Shown here piece after piece: positions 1-9,311 of a DNA stretch of 9,869 bases. The stretch lies in the NCBI GenBank assembly GCA_025362765.1, contig JANYFI010000834.1:1-9869 (forward strand), read 5' to 3'. Every line of letters starts with the position of its first letter. Positions within the stretch are counted from its first letter, which is position 1. The position numbers and the translations under genes are program-made. Origin of the DNA: Ferruginibacter sp. GTDB taxonomy: Bacteria; Bacteroidota; Bacteroidia; Chitinophagales; Chitinophagaceae. The notes beneath the pieces were generated by a model. It did not search any database. It was not told where the DNA came from and saw only the letters and a list, made by a program, of their open reading frames with translations.

Positions 1-1
1 G

Positions 2-1285
2 GTGGGAAAAAATAATATCATCCAGGATTTAACATGGGCGGCTATCTTAAAAGACTATGGTACAGGCACCGATAAAATAATTGTAAAACCAACCGGTTAT
101 GATGCATCAAAGTATTTTTGCAGTGCCAGCGATGCACCCTGTAACAATATACCCTATAAACTGGATAGCCATAAAGTACTTGATTATGCTAAACTAACGG
201 TGTCAGATATATTGCATCCCAAATACATGCTTAACTGGCCGGCACATGGCAATGATTGTTACCTGAATGTGGTAGAGCGTAAACCAATGACAAGAGAAGC
301 GGCTTACTCAGTAGCTAAAAATCAAACACTGGGATTTATCTATTTTTTACAAACTGAACCGGGCTTTAATAATATCGGCCTGGCAGATGATGAAGTAAAT
401 AACGGAATGGCCTGGATGCCCTATAACCGTGAGGGCAGGAGGGGGAAGGGGATAGTGAGGTTCAACATCAATCACATTAAAACGCCATACCTGTATAATT
501 TATACAAAACAGGAATTGCAGTGGGAGATTACCCGGTTGATCATCATCACGGTCAATTTCCGGGAAAAATACCGTTAATAGATTTTCCAAAAATACCTTC
601 TTTCAGTATTCCATTCGGTGCATTGATACCCGAAAAATTGAATGGATTAATCGTATGCGAAAAAGGGATTTCCGTTAGTAATATTGCCAATGGCACTACC
701 CGTTTGCAACCTGTTGTATTATTAACCGGACAGGCGGCAGGGGTATTGGCAGCGCAGGCTGTTACCAACAAAACCGAACCCCGGAAAGTTTCAATTAGAA
801 AAGTGCAAAATGAATTGCTGCAATCAAAATGTTACCTGTTACCTTTCTGCGATGTTGATCCCGGTAACCCATCCCGGGAAGCTATTCAGCAAGCCGGGGC
901 GTTGGGTATTTTGCAGGGCGTTGGCAAAAGCATTGGATGGAAGAATAAAACTTTTTTTTACCCGGACAGCTTAGTCAAAACAAGCGATTTTATCCATGGT
1001 TTACAGCCATACACTGGTACAATCAATGCGGCAAAAAATCAATGGCTAAATATTGCGACGGCACAATATATTATCTCACATCATCCAATTTACAAAACAT
1101 CAAAAAAGCAAGGGCGAAATTTTAAAGGCAATTTTACAGCAGCCTTTTGGTCAAACTCACTGCGCCTGGATAATTTTGATACAACAAGGCTCATCACCAA
1201 AAAAGAACTGGCGGTGATGTTTGAATATTTCAATAATAATTTTGTTGATGGTAAAGTTGACTTTGAGGGAAAGAATGTAAATTGA
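2..1285 (+). CDS. FAD-dependent oxidoreductase (PF12831-like), C-terminal part, 5' end outside window
   Basis: This is the C-terminal 427 residues of a FAD-dependent oxidoreductase. The frame is open to the window edge, so the GTG at base 2 is probably an internal Val codon and the N-terminal dinucleotide-binding GxGxxG lies upstream. Seen here are GIAVGDYPVDHHH (about residues 172-184) and, near residues 225-250, VSNIANGTTRLQP followed by LLTGQAAG. The latter is the C-terminal FAD-contacting segment typical of the FAD_oxidored family. After about residue 285 the protein changes character: AGALGILQG, then FFYPDSLVKTSDF, and later ITKKELAVMFEYF resemble pieces of S-layer homology modules. Such fusions are typically exported, but the signal peptide, if any, would be upstream. 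The substrate is unknown. The gene converges with the methyltransferase gene 19 bases away, and no clear hairpin terminator lies in the gap. The family assignment is fairly sure; the SLH-like tail is less so. Confidence 0.85.
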   Translation: MGKNNIIQDLTWAAILKDYGTGTDKIIVKPTGYDASKYFCSASDAPCNNIPYKLDSHKVLDYAKLTVSDILHPKYMLNWPAHGNDCYLNVVERKPMTREAAYSVAKNQTLGFIYFLQTEPGFNNIGLADDEVNNGMAWMPYNREGRRGKGIVRFNINHIKTPYLYNLYKTGIAVGDYPVDHHHGQFPGKIPLIDFPKIPSFSIPFGALIPEKLNGLIVCEKGISVSNIANGTTRLQPVVLLTGQAAGVLAAQAVTNKTEPRKVSIRKVQNELLQSKCYLLPFCDVDPGNPSREAIQQAGALGILQGVGKSIGWKNKTFFYPDSLVKTSDFIHGLQPYTGTINAAKNQWLNIATAQYIISHHPIYKTSKKQGRNFKGNFTAAFWSNSLRLDNFDTTRLITKKELAVMFEYFNNNFVDGKVDFEGKNVN

Positions 1286-1304
1286 TTCTTTAAAAAATTG
1301 AATA

Positions 1305-1934
1305 TTATTTAGTAAAAACAAAAATATTGCCATCCTGAAGATCTGTATATTTTGACGTAAATGAATCCGTTGACTTTACCTGGAATCCTTCATGAACAAA
1401 TAGATCAACAATTTGTGCCTTGTTTAAAAAAGGCCGCAAACAATCGTGAAATTTTTCGCCGGGATAACTGGGATTAATGTCTACAATAATCACTTCTCCG
1501 CCTGCCACCAGTATTCGTTTAAATTCCTTGATCATTCCCGCTGGATTTTGAAATTCGTGCAGTGTTTTACGGCACAATATTTTTTTATATTTCGCAGATG
1601 CAAGTGGAATGCTGTCAACCCTCCCTAGAATGGTTTCATATCCTGCTTTCATATGGTTAATTAACCCTGCCCTTGCGGTATTTTTTTTAATAAGACGGAG
1701 ATTATTTGCATCAATATCTTCCAGTACAAAATAAATACCGGGATAATAGTATGCGATCTGGTTGTCATGAAAACCCGTTTCACAGCCAATGTCTACCAGC
1801 GTATCTTTTGCATCAAGACCATACTTGCTGATTTCTTTGGAATAAACTTCCTGCCTGTCGTACCGTGTAGTGCTGCAGGAAATAAAAGTAATTAGTAATA
1901 TGAATATCGGCAGTTTGATTGTCGTTGATTTTAT
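1305..1934 (-). CDS. Class I SAM-dependent methyltransferase with lipoprotein-like signal peptide; non-canonical or lost start codon
   Basis: An ATG at 1652-1650 gives only 115 residues and cuts the fold in half. Reading upstream in the same frame, the sequence stays open to a TAA at 1958-1956. It encodes a typical exported N-terminus (lysine-containing n-region, hydrophobic PIFILLITF, then ISCSTT) followed by the SAM-binding motif VDIGCETG. Counting from the ATA at 1934-1932, the protein is 209 residues: Cys20 is the likely lipidation site, motif I lies at 47-54, the acidic VLEDID region at 70-75, KILCRKTLHEF at 118-128, and GGEVIIVDINP at 145-155. The upstream part is clearly coding, yet it contains no ATG, GTG or TTG. 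An ATG changed to ATA at 1934 would explain this; a rare ATA/ATC start, a frameshift or a sequencing error are alternatives. Lipidated or periplasmic-looking Rossmann methyltransferases occur in Bacteroidota; the substrate is unknown. If start loss is real, this may be a recent pseudogene. Confidence 0.75.
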   Translation of the reverse strand: MKSTTIKLPIFILLITFISCSTTRYDRQEVYSKEISKYGLDAKDTLVDIGCETGFHDNQIAYYYPGIYFVLEDIDANNLRLIKKNTARAGLINHMKAGYETILGRVDSIPLASAKYKKILCRKTLHEFQNPAGMIKEFKRILVAGGEVIIVDINPSYPGEKFHDCLRPFLNKAQIVDLFVHEGFQVKSTDSFTSKYTDLQDGNIFVFTK

Positions 1935-4771
<2,837 letters not shown>

Positions 4772-4791
4772 TATTATAACCATATTATTTG

Positions 4792-4831
4792 ATACTAAGC
4801 GGAGGCCTGGCAACAGGCCTCCGCTTAGTAT
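4792..4831 (+). terminator. Strong rho-independent terminator of katG
   Basis: A perfect 16-bp inverted repeat (left arm 4793-4808, right arm 4815-4830, loop GGCAAC) extends by one more A-T pair at 4792/4831 and is followed by TTTT. It starts about 20 bases after the katG stop codon. The stem is GC-rich in its loop-proximal half (GCGGAGGCCT). It should end katG transcription efficiently; the T-tract is short, so some of the effect may come from the stem alone. Confidence 0.92.
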
Positions 4832-5223
4832 TTTCAATTCCTTTTGCCTTCTTTCTGCGGCAATGATATCCGTTGTAAGAGAGCGTATTGATGTGGAGCC
4901 AGCAATGCCGGTAAAATTGAGAAGTATTCATATCATCTTTACGCAAAAAAGAAAACCATATCACTCCGGAATTGATTTTAACAGGTTGGAGTTCAATCCG
5001 CAAAAGACACACATGGAGGAAGCAAATTTTGTACCTGCAAACAAAAGTACGTGCCATGCATAAATGGCAACTGAGCCTCAGCGGTCGAGTTCATTGTGGT
5101 GCATTGCTACTGTACTTTCGGTCAACCGTAAATACAACGGTTTTAAATTTAATCATATAAATATCCGCTACCGTAAACCAATTAATCCGTATTGCTTTTA
5201 CTTTGCGATATAATAGTAGAAAT
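4832..5223. other. Intergenic region upstream of the nitroreductase gene, with ACCGTAAA repeats
   Basis: About 390 bases with no recognisable gene; open frames on both strands here have no familiar motifs. The part near the nitroreductase holds an inverted repeat AACCGT-AAATACA-ACGGTT (5124-5142). The octamer ACCGTAAA occurs twice in direct orientation, at 5125-5132 and 5170-5177, exactly 45 bases apart. A box close to the Bacteroidota -7 consensus (TTACTTTG, one mismatch) lies just upstream of the start codon, but no matching -33 box is evident. The region probably carries the promoter of the nitroreductase-phosphodiesterase pair. Confidence 0.45.
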
Positions 5224-5805
5224 ATGAACAACGATTTTTCCATCTTATTCCGCATTATTAAAAACAGGAGAAGCATAAAACCAGCCATGTTTAACGGCAG
5301 TAAAATCCCGGATACACAGGTGGAGCAATTATTTGAACTGGCAGATTGGGCGCCCACCCATACCTTTTCTGAGCCCTGGCGTTTCGTAGTGTATTCAGAT
5401 GAAAAAGTGAATGACTTCAGCCAGCAGCATGCCTTACTTTACAAGCAGTTTACACCAATGGAAAAATTTATGGAGGGTAAGTTTAAGAGCATTATCACCA
5501 ATGGAGAAAAGTCGTCGCATTTGATTGTATGCATCATGAAACGCAGCAATGAAAAAATACCGGTGATGGAAGAAATGGCGGCTGTTTCCTGTGCCATTCA
5601 AAATATATTATTAGGGGCAGAAGCACTAAATATTGCAACACTTTGGAGCACGGGTGGTATGGTGTTGCATACTGCAATGAAAAATTATTTTCAGCTGAAT
5701 GAACAGGATCATATTTTAGGGTTGCTTTTTTTGGGAAAAACAGCTGAATACATTAATGGCCAGAGAAGAATTCCTTTGCAAGACAAGGTTGTTTGGCACA
5801 GGTGA
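5224..5805 (+). CDS. Nitroreductase family protein (YdjA-like FMN oxidoreductase)
   Basis: A 193-residue flavoprotein of the nitroreductase superfamily, which uses FMN and NAD(P)H to reduce nitro groups, quinones or related compounds; the natural substrate is not predictable. The ATG at 5224 places the typical N-terminus NRRSIKP at residues 14-20, where RRS contacts the FMN phosphate. It is followed by ADWAPTHTFSEPWRF (40-54), characteristic of the small YdjA-like branch, and the C-terminal flavin-binding stretch LWSTGG (140-145) and LGLLFLGK (165-172). The length fits this short branch. There is no signal peptide, so it should be a cytoplasmic homodimer. A TTG seven codons upstream is in frame but would add residues not expected in the family. 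The phosphodiesterase gene follows after 44 bases on the same strand, so the two are probably co-transcribed, although no biochemical link is obvious. Confidence 0.92.
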   Translation: MNNDFSILFRIIKNRRSIKPAMFNGSKIPDTQVEQLFELADWAPTHTFSEPWRFVVYSDEKVNDFSQQHALLYKQFTPMEKFMEGKFKSIITNGEKSSHLIVCIMKRSNEKIPVMEEMAAVSCAIQNILLGAEALNIATLWSTGGMVLHTAMKNYFQLNEQDHILGLLFLGKTAEYINGQRRIPLQDKVVWHR

Positions 5806-5849
5806 CAGGAATAGAAATTGATGTAAATTTATTTCTTAAAGCACCGGTT

Positions 5850-7145
5850 ATGAAAAGATATTATCTTTTTTATTTTGTTGTAGTATTAGTACTGTCTTCC
5901 TGTTTTTCAGGCAAACATATTGCGCAAAACCATGGAGTCGCCGTTAGTACCCATAACCCCACCTTCTTGTTTATTTCAGATATTCACCTGAACAGTTTAA
6001 GTGAAAATACTTCGCAGGGCAATGATACCGGTCTTGGTTTATGGAAAATATTTTTAAACAAAATTGATACATTGCTAAGCGGCAGCGAAGCACCTCAATT
6101 CATTATTTGTACCGGTGACATGCCCGCACATTACTCCTGTAGTGGCAGTTGTTACCTGGAAGAAAAGGATAGGGTAACCCATAACGCAAATCTCGCTACA
6201 GCCTTCTCGCAATTAAGAGACCTGACGACCAAATATCATGTTCCCTTTTTTTATTTACCGGGAAACAATGACGCCCTTGCGGGCGATTATTTTTCTTTTT
6301 CAGATAAAGGAAACAACACGCCCTTTTCACTATTGCCTGAAGCGGTAAATCCTTTTCCTGCTTTGAATATCAAGGGGGGTAGCCAAACTGCGCCCTGTAT
6401 GGTTTCCAATACACATGCTGCTATGGGATACTATTCGGCCCTGGCTGCAGCAGGTATAAAATTGATTGCCATGAACACGGTAATTTTTACCAGTAAATTT
6501 AAATCTGTTGACGGCACCGATGCGGAGGCAGACGGAGCGGAAGAATTGGAATGGCTGAAAACTGAATTACAGGATGCGGCCACGAAAAATGAAAAAGTAT
6601 ATATCGCTATGCACGTGCCACCAGGTCTGGACGCCTATTATTACAAAAGCGATACTGTAAATGCCGGTATGTGGGCAAGTAATATTCAACCACAATATTA
6701 CTGGTTAAACAGGTTTCTAACTATTATTGCCAACAACAAAAAAAATATTGCTGGTATCCTGTATGGCCATACACATATGGATGAGCTGCGAAGACTGTAT
6801 GATTCAACCGGAACAACTATTACCGCACTGGCCATTAGTTGTCCGGCCATTACGCCATTGCACCACAACAACCCAGGCTTTAAGCTGGTGCGGTACGATG
6901 CAACAACTAAAGCTATGCTCGATTTTACTACTTATTACACCAGCCCAACGGCTGCCAGTTGGGGCAATGCCAGTTATTCTTTCAATACCATTTTTGGGTT
7001 TAACCCTGGAAAAACTATGTTTACCAATCTAACTAATACACCAGTAGCAAATATTGCCCGCAATATGAACAAAATATTTACGGTGATGAATGGTAAGGTG
7101 AATTACGATATAACACCTGGCATCGACGTGAAGTTTGGACAATAG
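5850..7145 (+). CDS. Lipoprotein metallophosphoesterase, acid sphingomyelinase-like
   Basis: A 431-residue calcineurin-type metallophosphoesterase. The ATG at 5850 starts a lipoprotein signal (MKRYYLF, hydrophobic stretch, LSSC with Cys18), so the protein should be anchored on the periplasmic or outer face of a membrane. An in-frame TTG at 5793 would bury this signal and is rejected. Metal-binding motifs are all present and in order: DIHLN (Asp44, His46), CTGDMPAH (Asp90, His94), PGNNDA (Asn139/Asn140), AMHVPPG (His255) and YGHTHMDE (His307, His309). The MPAH after the second motif and the overall spacing match the acid sphingomyelinase / SMPDL3 branch better than generic phosphatases. Members of that branch hydrolyse phosphodiesters such as sphingomyelin, or nucleotide phosphodiesters. 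The substrate here is not known. Cysteines at 97, 101 and 183 could form disulfides outside the cytoplasm. It follows the nitroreductase by 44 bases and ends before a shared terminator. Confidence 0.9.
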   Translation: MKRYYLFYFVVVLVLSSCFSGKHIAQNHGVAVSTHNPTFLFISDIHLNSLSENTSQGNDTGLGLWKIFLNKIDTLLSGSEAPQFIICTGDMPAHYSCSGSCYLEEKDRVTHNANLATAFSQLRDLTTKYHVPFFYLPGNNDALAGDYFSFSDKGNNTPFSLLPEAVNPFPALNIKGGSQTAPCMVSNTHAAMGYYSALAAAGIKLIAMNTVIFTSKFKSVDGTDAEADGAEELEWLKTELQDAATKNEKVYIAMHVPPGLDAYYYKSDTVNAGMWASNIQPQYYWLNRFLTIIANNKKNIAGILYGHTHMDELRRLYDSTGTTITALAISCPAITPLHHNNPGFKLVRYDATTKAMLDFTTYYTSPTAASWGNASYSFNTIFGFNPGKTMFTNLTNTPVANIARNMNKIFTVMNGKVNYDITPGIDVKFGQ

Positions 7146-7252
7146 GAATTGGGCAGGATAACAATGATATATCTTTATAAAAGCAGTACCAATATGCTCC
7201 TTTCGCGAATATCGTCTGCCGTATTAATTTGAATTTCAAAAAAACAAGACAT

Positions 7253-7289
7253 AAAAAAAGATGCGAAAATTATTCCCGCATCCTTTTTT
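7253..7289. terminator. Bidirectional terminator between convergent genes
   Basis: The stem GATGCG (7260-7265) / CGCATC (7277-7282) with an 11-base loop is flanked by AAAAAAA on the left and, after one bulged C, TTTTTT on the right. The A and T runs can also pair. It lies between the phosphodiesterase gene and the convergent DUF2911 gene, so it can terminate both. Confidence 0.82.
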
Positions 7290-7307
7290 ATACAATGGTT
7301 TTGTATG

Positions 7308-8144
7308 TTATTTTAATTCATTCTGCAGCTTCATATTGAGCGCTACATAATCATCATTTTTGGCAGCCTTTGCCAGTTCAACCGATTTGGCAGATACTGC
7401 TAAAGCTTCCTTCTTTTTTCCAAGTTTTGCCAGTACCCGTGCTTTTTGGTAAAACATATAATAGGCATCCGGGTTTTGAGTAGTGGCGGTTTCTAGCCAT
7501 GCAAGTGCCTGGTTCAGGTCTTTGCCATTGTCTGCATAATACATTGCCGCAGCAAAATAAGGGCGGCTGTCTTTTCCCATCAGGTCTTTTATCTGTGCAG
7601 TTACTTTGCCATCAACATCTGTGGTGATAGGCACTATCACGGCAACGTCATCCCAAATAATCTGTAGATTGCAACTGTTGTTGGTTACGTCACCAAATAA
7701 AATGGTAAATGTTTCTACGGGAAAACCAAGGTTAGCCGCTTTGGCAGTTACCCTCACAACATCCTGGTCTTGCTTGTAGGCAGCGGGGTTGGTAACATCC
7801 GTTTGTTTGGTGATGATCACAGTCCATTCGCCCGCATTTGGAATAGTTAACAAGCCATATTTACCGGCAGGTATTTTTGTGCCACCAATGGTGACTTCAT
7901 CGCCAAAGGTAAGCGTGGTAGCGCTATTGGCACCGGTGCGCCAAACTTTACCGAAGGGTACCAGGTCACCAAAAATTCTACGTCCCTTCATGCCGGGTCT
8001 TGAATAAGACAATTCAATTTTAGACAGGCCAAAATTTTGTTTCACCTCCTGTGTTGTGGAAGGCTGCGGCGTATTCAGTTGCTGGGCAAAAGAACAAAAT
8101 GCAAATGCGCTAAGCATTATTGAGATACTTAATTTTTTTATCAT
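7308..8144 (-). CDS. Secreted DUF2911 domain protein with TPR-like C-terminus
   Basis: A 278-residue exported protein. The start ATG at 8144-8142 gives a classic signal peptide (MIKKLSISIM, hydrophobic core, SFA before QQ, cleavage about residue 20-21). The DUF2911 domain (PF11138) covers about residues 30-175; its hallmark SRPGMKGRRIFGDLVPFG then KVWRTGAN is at 48-73, followed by the conserved IPAGKYGLLTIP at 91-102. The function of DUF2911 is not established. The last 80 residues are helical and TPR-like (ALAWLETATTQNPDAYYMF, then KARVLAKLGKKKEAL), a frequent partner domain in this family and possibly a protein-binding tail. It is probably periplasmic. The gene is divergent from the LysR-type regulator, convergent with the phosphodiesterase gene, and has its own promoter. 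The family call is firm; the role is unknown. Confidence 0.93.
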   Translation of the reverse strand: MIKKLSISIMLSAFAFCSFAQQLNTPQPSTTQEVKQNFGLSKIELSYSRPGMKGRRIFGDLVPFGKVWRTGANSATTLTFGDEVTIGGTKIPAGKYGLLTIPNAGEWTVIITKQTDVTNPAAYKQDQDVVRVTAKAANLGFPVETFTILFGDVTNNSCNLQIIWDDVAVIVPITTDVDGKVTAQIKDLMGKDSRPYFAAAMYYADNGKDLNQALAWLETATTQNPDAYYMFYQKARVLAKLGKKKEALAVSAKSVELAKAAKNDDYVALNMKLQNELK

Positions 8145-8164
8145 TTCGGTTTTTTTTTGAACTG

Positions 8165-8196
8165 CAAATATAAGCGATTGGGATTTTTAAAATCAA
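8165..8196 (-). promoter_or_regulatory. Bacteroidota-type promoter of the DUF2911 gene
   Basis: On the minus strand an exact TAnnTTTG -7 box (TATATTTG, 8172-8165) is preceded by a TTG -33 box (8196-8194) with 21 bases between. This matches the primary sigma factor consensus of Bacteroidota. The -7 box ends 20 bases before the ATG, so the leader would be very short and A-rich. An imperfect palindrome, GATTTT-T-AAAATC (8182-8194), fills part of the spacer and could be an operator or just AT-rich symmetry. Confidence 0.75.
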
Positions 8197-8219
8197 TGGA
8201 ATAGCAGGCTTTCAATATA

Positions 8220-8236
8220 GTGACAGTTGTGTGACA
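8220..8236. repeat. GTGACA direct repeat with 11-base period in the LysR/DUF2911 divergent region
   Basis: GTGACA occurs at 8220-8225 and 8231-8236, so the two copies lie on the same face of the helix. They are upstream of the DUF2911 -33 box and about 105 bases before the LysR start. This arrangement suits binding of a dimeric regulator to both genes' control region, but two 6-mers could be chance. Confidence 0.35.
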
Positions 8237-8341
8237 AGTGCCTTTTATACTTCCTGCGATCATTTTTTTAACAGTAGAAGTAGCTTTTGCCAAGGGTATT
8301 AAAGTATCCTTCGCTTGCGATCAATTTTATACCTTTATTAA

Positions 8342-9235
8342 ATGTTCGATTTTCGTCTCCAGGTTTTTCATGCTGTTGCCAGGCGCCTCCATTTTACAAA
8401 GGCTGCCGAAGAATTATTTATAACCCAACCTGCGGTTACAAAGCATATCCATGAAATAGAAAATAATTTTAAGGTAAAATTGTTTGATCGCAACGGGACA
8501 AAAATAAAACTCACGGCTGCCGGCAATACGCTTTTAAAATATACCGAAGAGTTGTTCACTGTACATCGCAACATGGAGTTTGAGATGAACAGTTTTACAC
8601 AAACCCATAGTGGCAAACTGAGGATCGGCGCCAGTACTACCGTAGCACAATACGTGTTGCCATCCGTATTGGCAGAATTTCATAAAAAATTTAAAGACAT
8701 AAAAATAACGCTCACCATTAATAATACGGAGCAAATTGAACAGGCTTTGCAAAACAAGGAAATTGATTTGGGTATTATTGAAGGGCAGTCTAAAAAATCA
8801 ATTATTAAATACACGGAATTTTTAAAAGATGAAATTGTATTGGTATCCAATACGAATAATCCGATGGCTAAAAAATCAACCATTTTACCCCAGGAGTTGA
8901 AGAAAATTCCATTGTTGCTGAGAGAGCCTGGTTCAGGCACGCTGGAAGTAATTGCTCATTCCTTAAAACCTTTCGGGATAAAGATTGCCCAATTACAAAA
9001 TGAAATGCAATTGGGCAGTACAGAAAGTATGAAACTATATTTATTGCATAGCAACTGTATGGCTTTTCTTTCTATCCACGCTATTTTAAAAGAGTTGAGG
9101 CAAAAAGAATGTTGTATAATAGAGGTGAAAGGATTGAATATAGAACGTTATTTTTATTTTATACAACTACAGGGGCAGCCTGACGCATTGCCCGAATTAT
9201 TCATGAAATTTGCCCGTCATCATAACTTTAAGTAA
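8342..9235 (+). CDS. LysR-type transcriptional regulator (YeiE/CysB-like effector domain)
   Basis: A 297-residue LysR family regulator of standard length. The winged helix-turn-helix spans about residues 3-62, with the recognition region FTKAAEELFITQPAVTKHI at 18-36 and the wing following near KLTAAGNTLL. After a linker helix, the periplasmic-binding-like effector domain begins near GKLRIGAST (91-99). REPGSGT at 194-200 is characteristic of the CbbR/CysB/YeiE-like branch that senses small anions or sulfur and carbon metabolites. It acts in the cytoplasm as a DNA-binding tetramer in this family. The ATG at 8342 gives the usual N-terminus, FDFRLQVFHAVA. The gene is divergent from the DUF2911 gene and lies 76 bases upstream of a YeiH-family transporter gene in the same orientation; by analogy with yeiE-yeiH it likely controls that gene. 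No clear promoter was identified upstream. Confidence 0.93.
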   Translation: MFDFRLQVFHAVARRLHFTKAAEELFITQPAVTKHIHEIENNFKVKLFDRNGTKIKLTAAGNTLLKYTEELFTVHRNMEFEMNSFTQTHSGKLRIGASTTVAQYVLPSVLAEFHKKFKDIKITLTINNTEQIEQALQNKEIDLGIIEGQSKKSIIKYTEFLKDEIVLVSNTNNPMAKKSTILPQELKKIPLLLREPGSGTLEVIAHSLKPFGIKIAQLQNEMQLGSTESMKLYLLHSNCMAFLSIHAILKELRQKECCIIEVKGLNIERYFYFIQLQGQPDALPELFMKFARHHNFK

Positions 9236-9282
9236 TCACGCATAACCAATAGCCATTTCTTAGCTGCGATAAATAAGTTGAG

Positions 9283-9303
9283 CTTTGTATCCACAAAACA
9301 AAG
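9283..9303. promoter_or_regulatory. Inverted repeat before the YeiH-family gene, possible regulator site
   Basis: CTTTGT (9283-9288) and ACAAAG (9298-9303) form a 6-bp inverted repeat with a 9-base gap, ending 8 bases before the ATG. It could be a LysR half-site pair or a small leader hairpin that affects translation. It is short enough to be chance. Confidence 0.3.
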
Positions 9304-9311
9304 ACATCAGC

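Noticed and set aside
5000..5030. tRNA T-arm-like string (GGAGTTCAATCC) in the intergenic region
   Set aside because: The T-stem does not pair in the required register and no D-arm, anticodon arm or acceptor stem is found around it.
4785..5063. Open frames on both strands after the katG terminator
   Set aside because: They run through the terminator hairpin or low-complexity sequence and resemble no protein family; treated as non-coding.
5793..5849. TTG at 5793 as the phosphodiesterase start, overlapping the nitroreductase gene
   Set aside because: It would put about 19 residues before a clean lipoprotein signal peptide that begins at the ATG at 5850.
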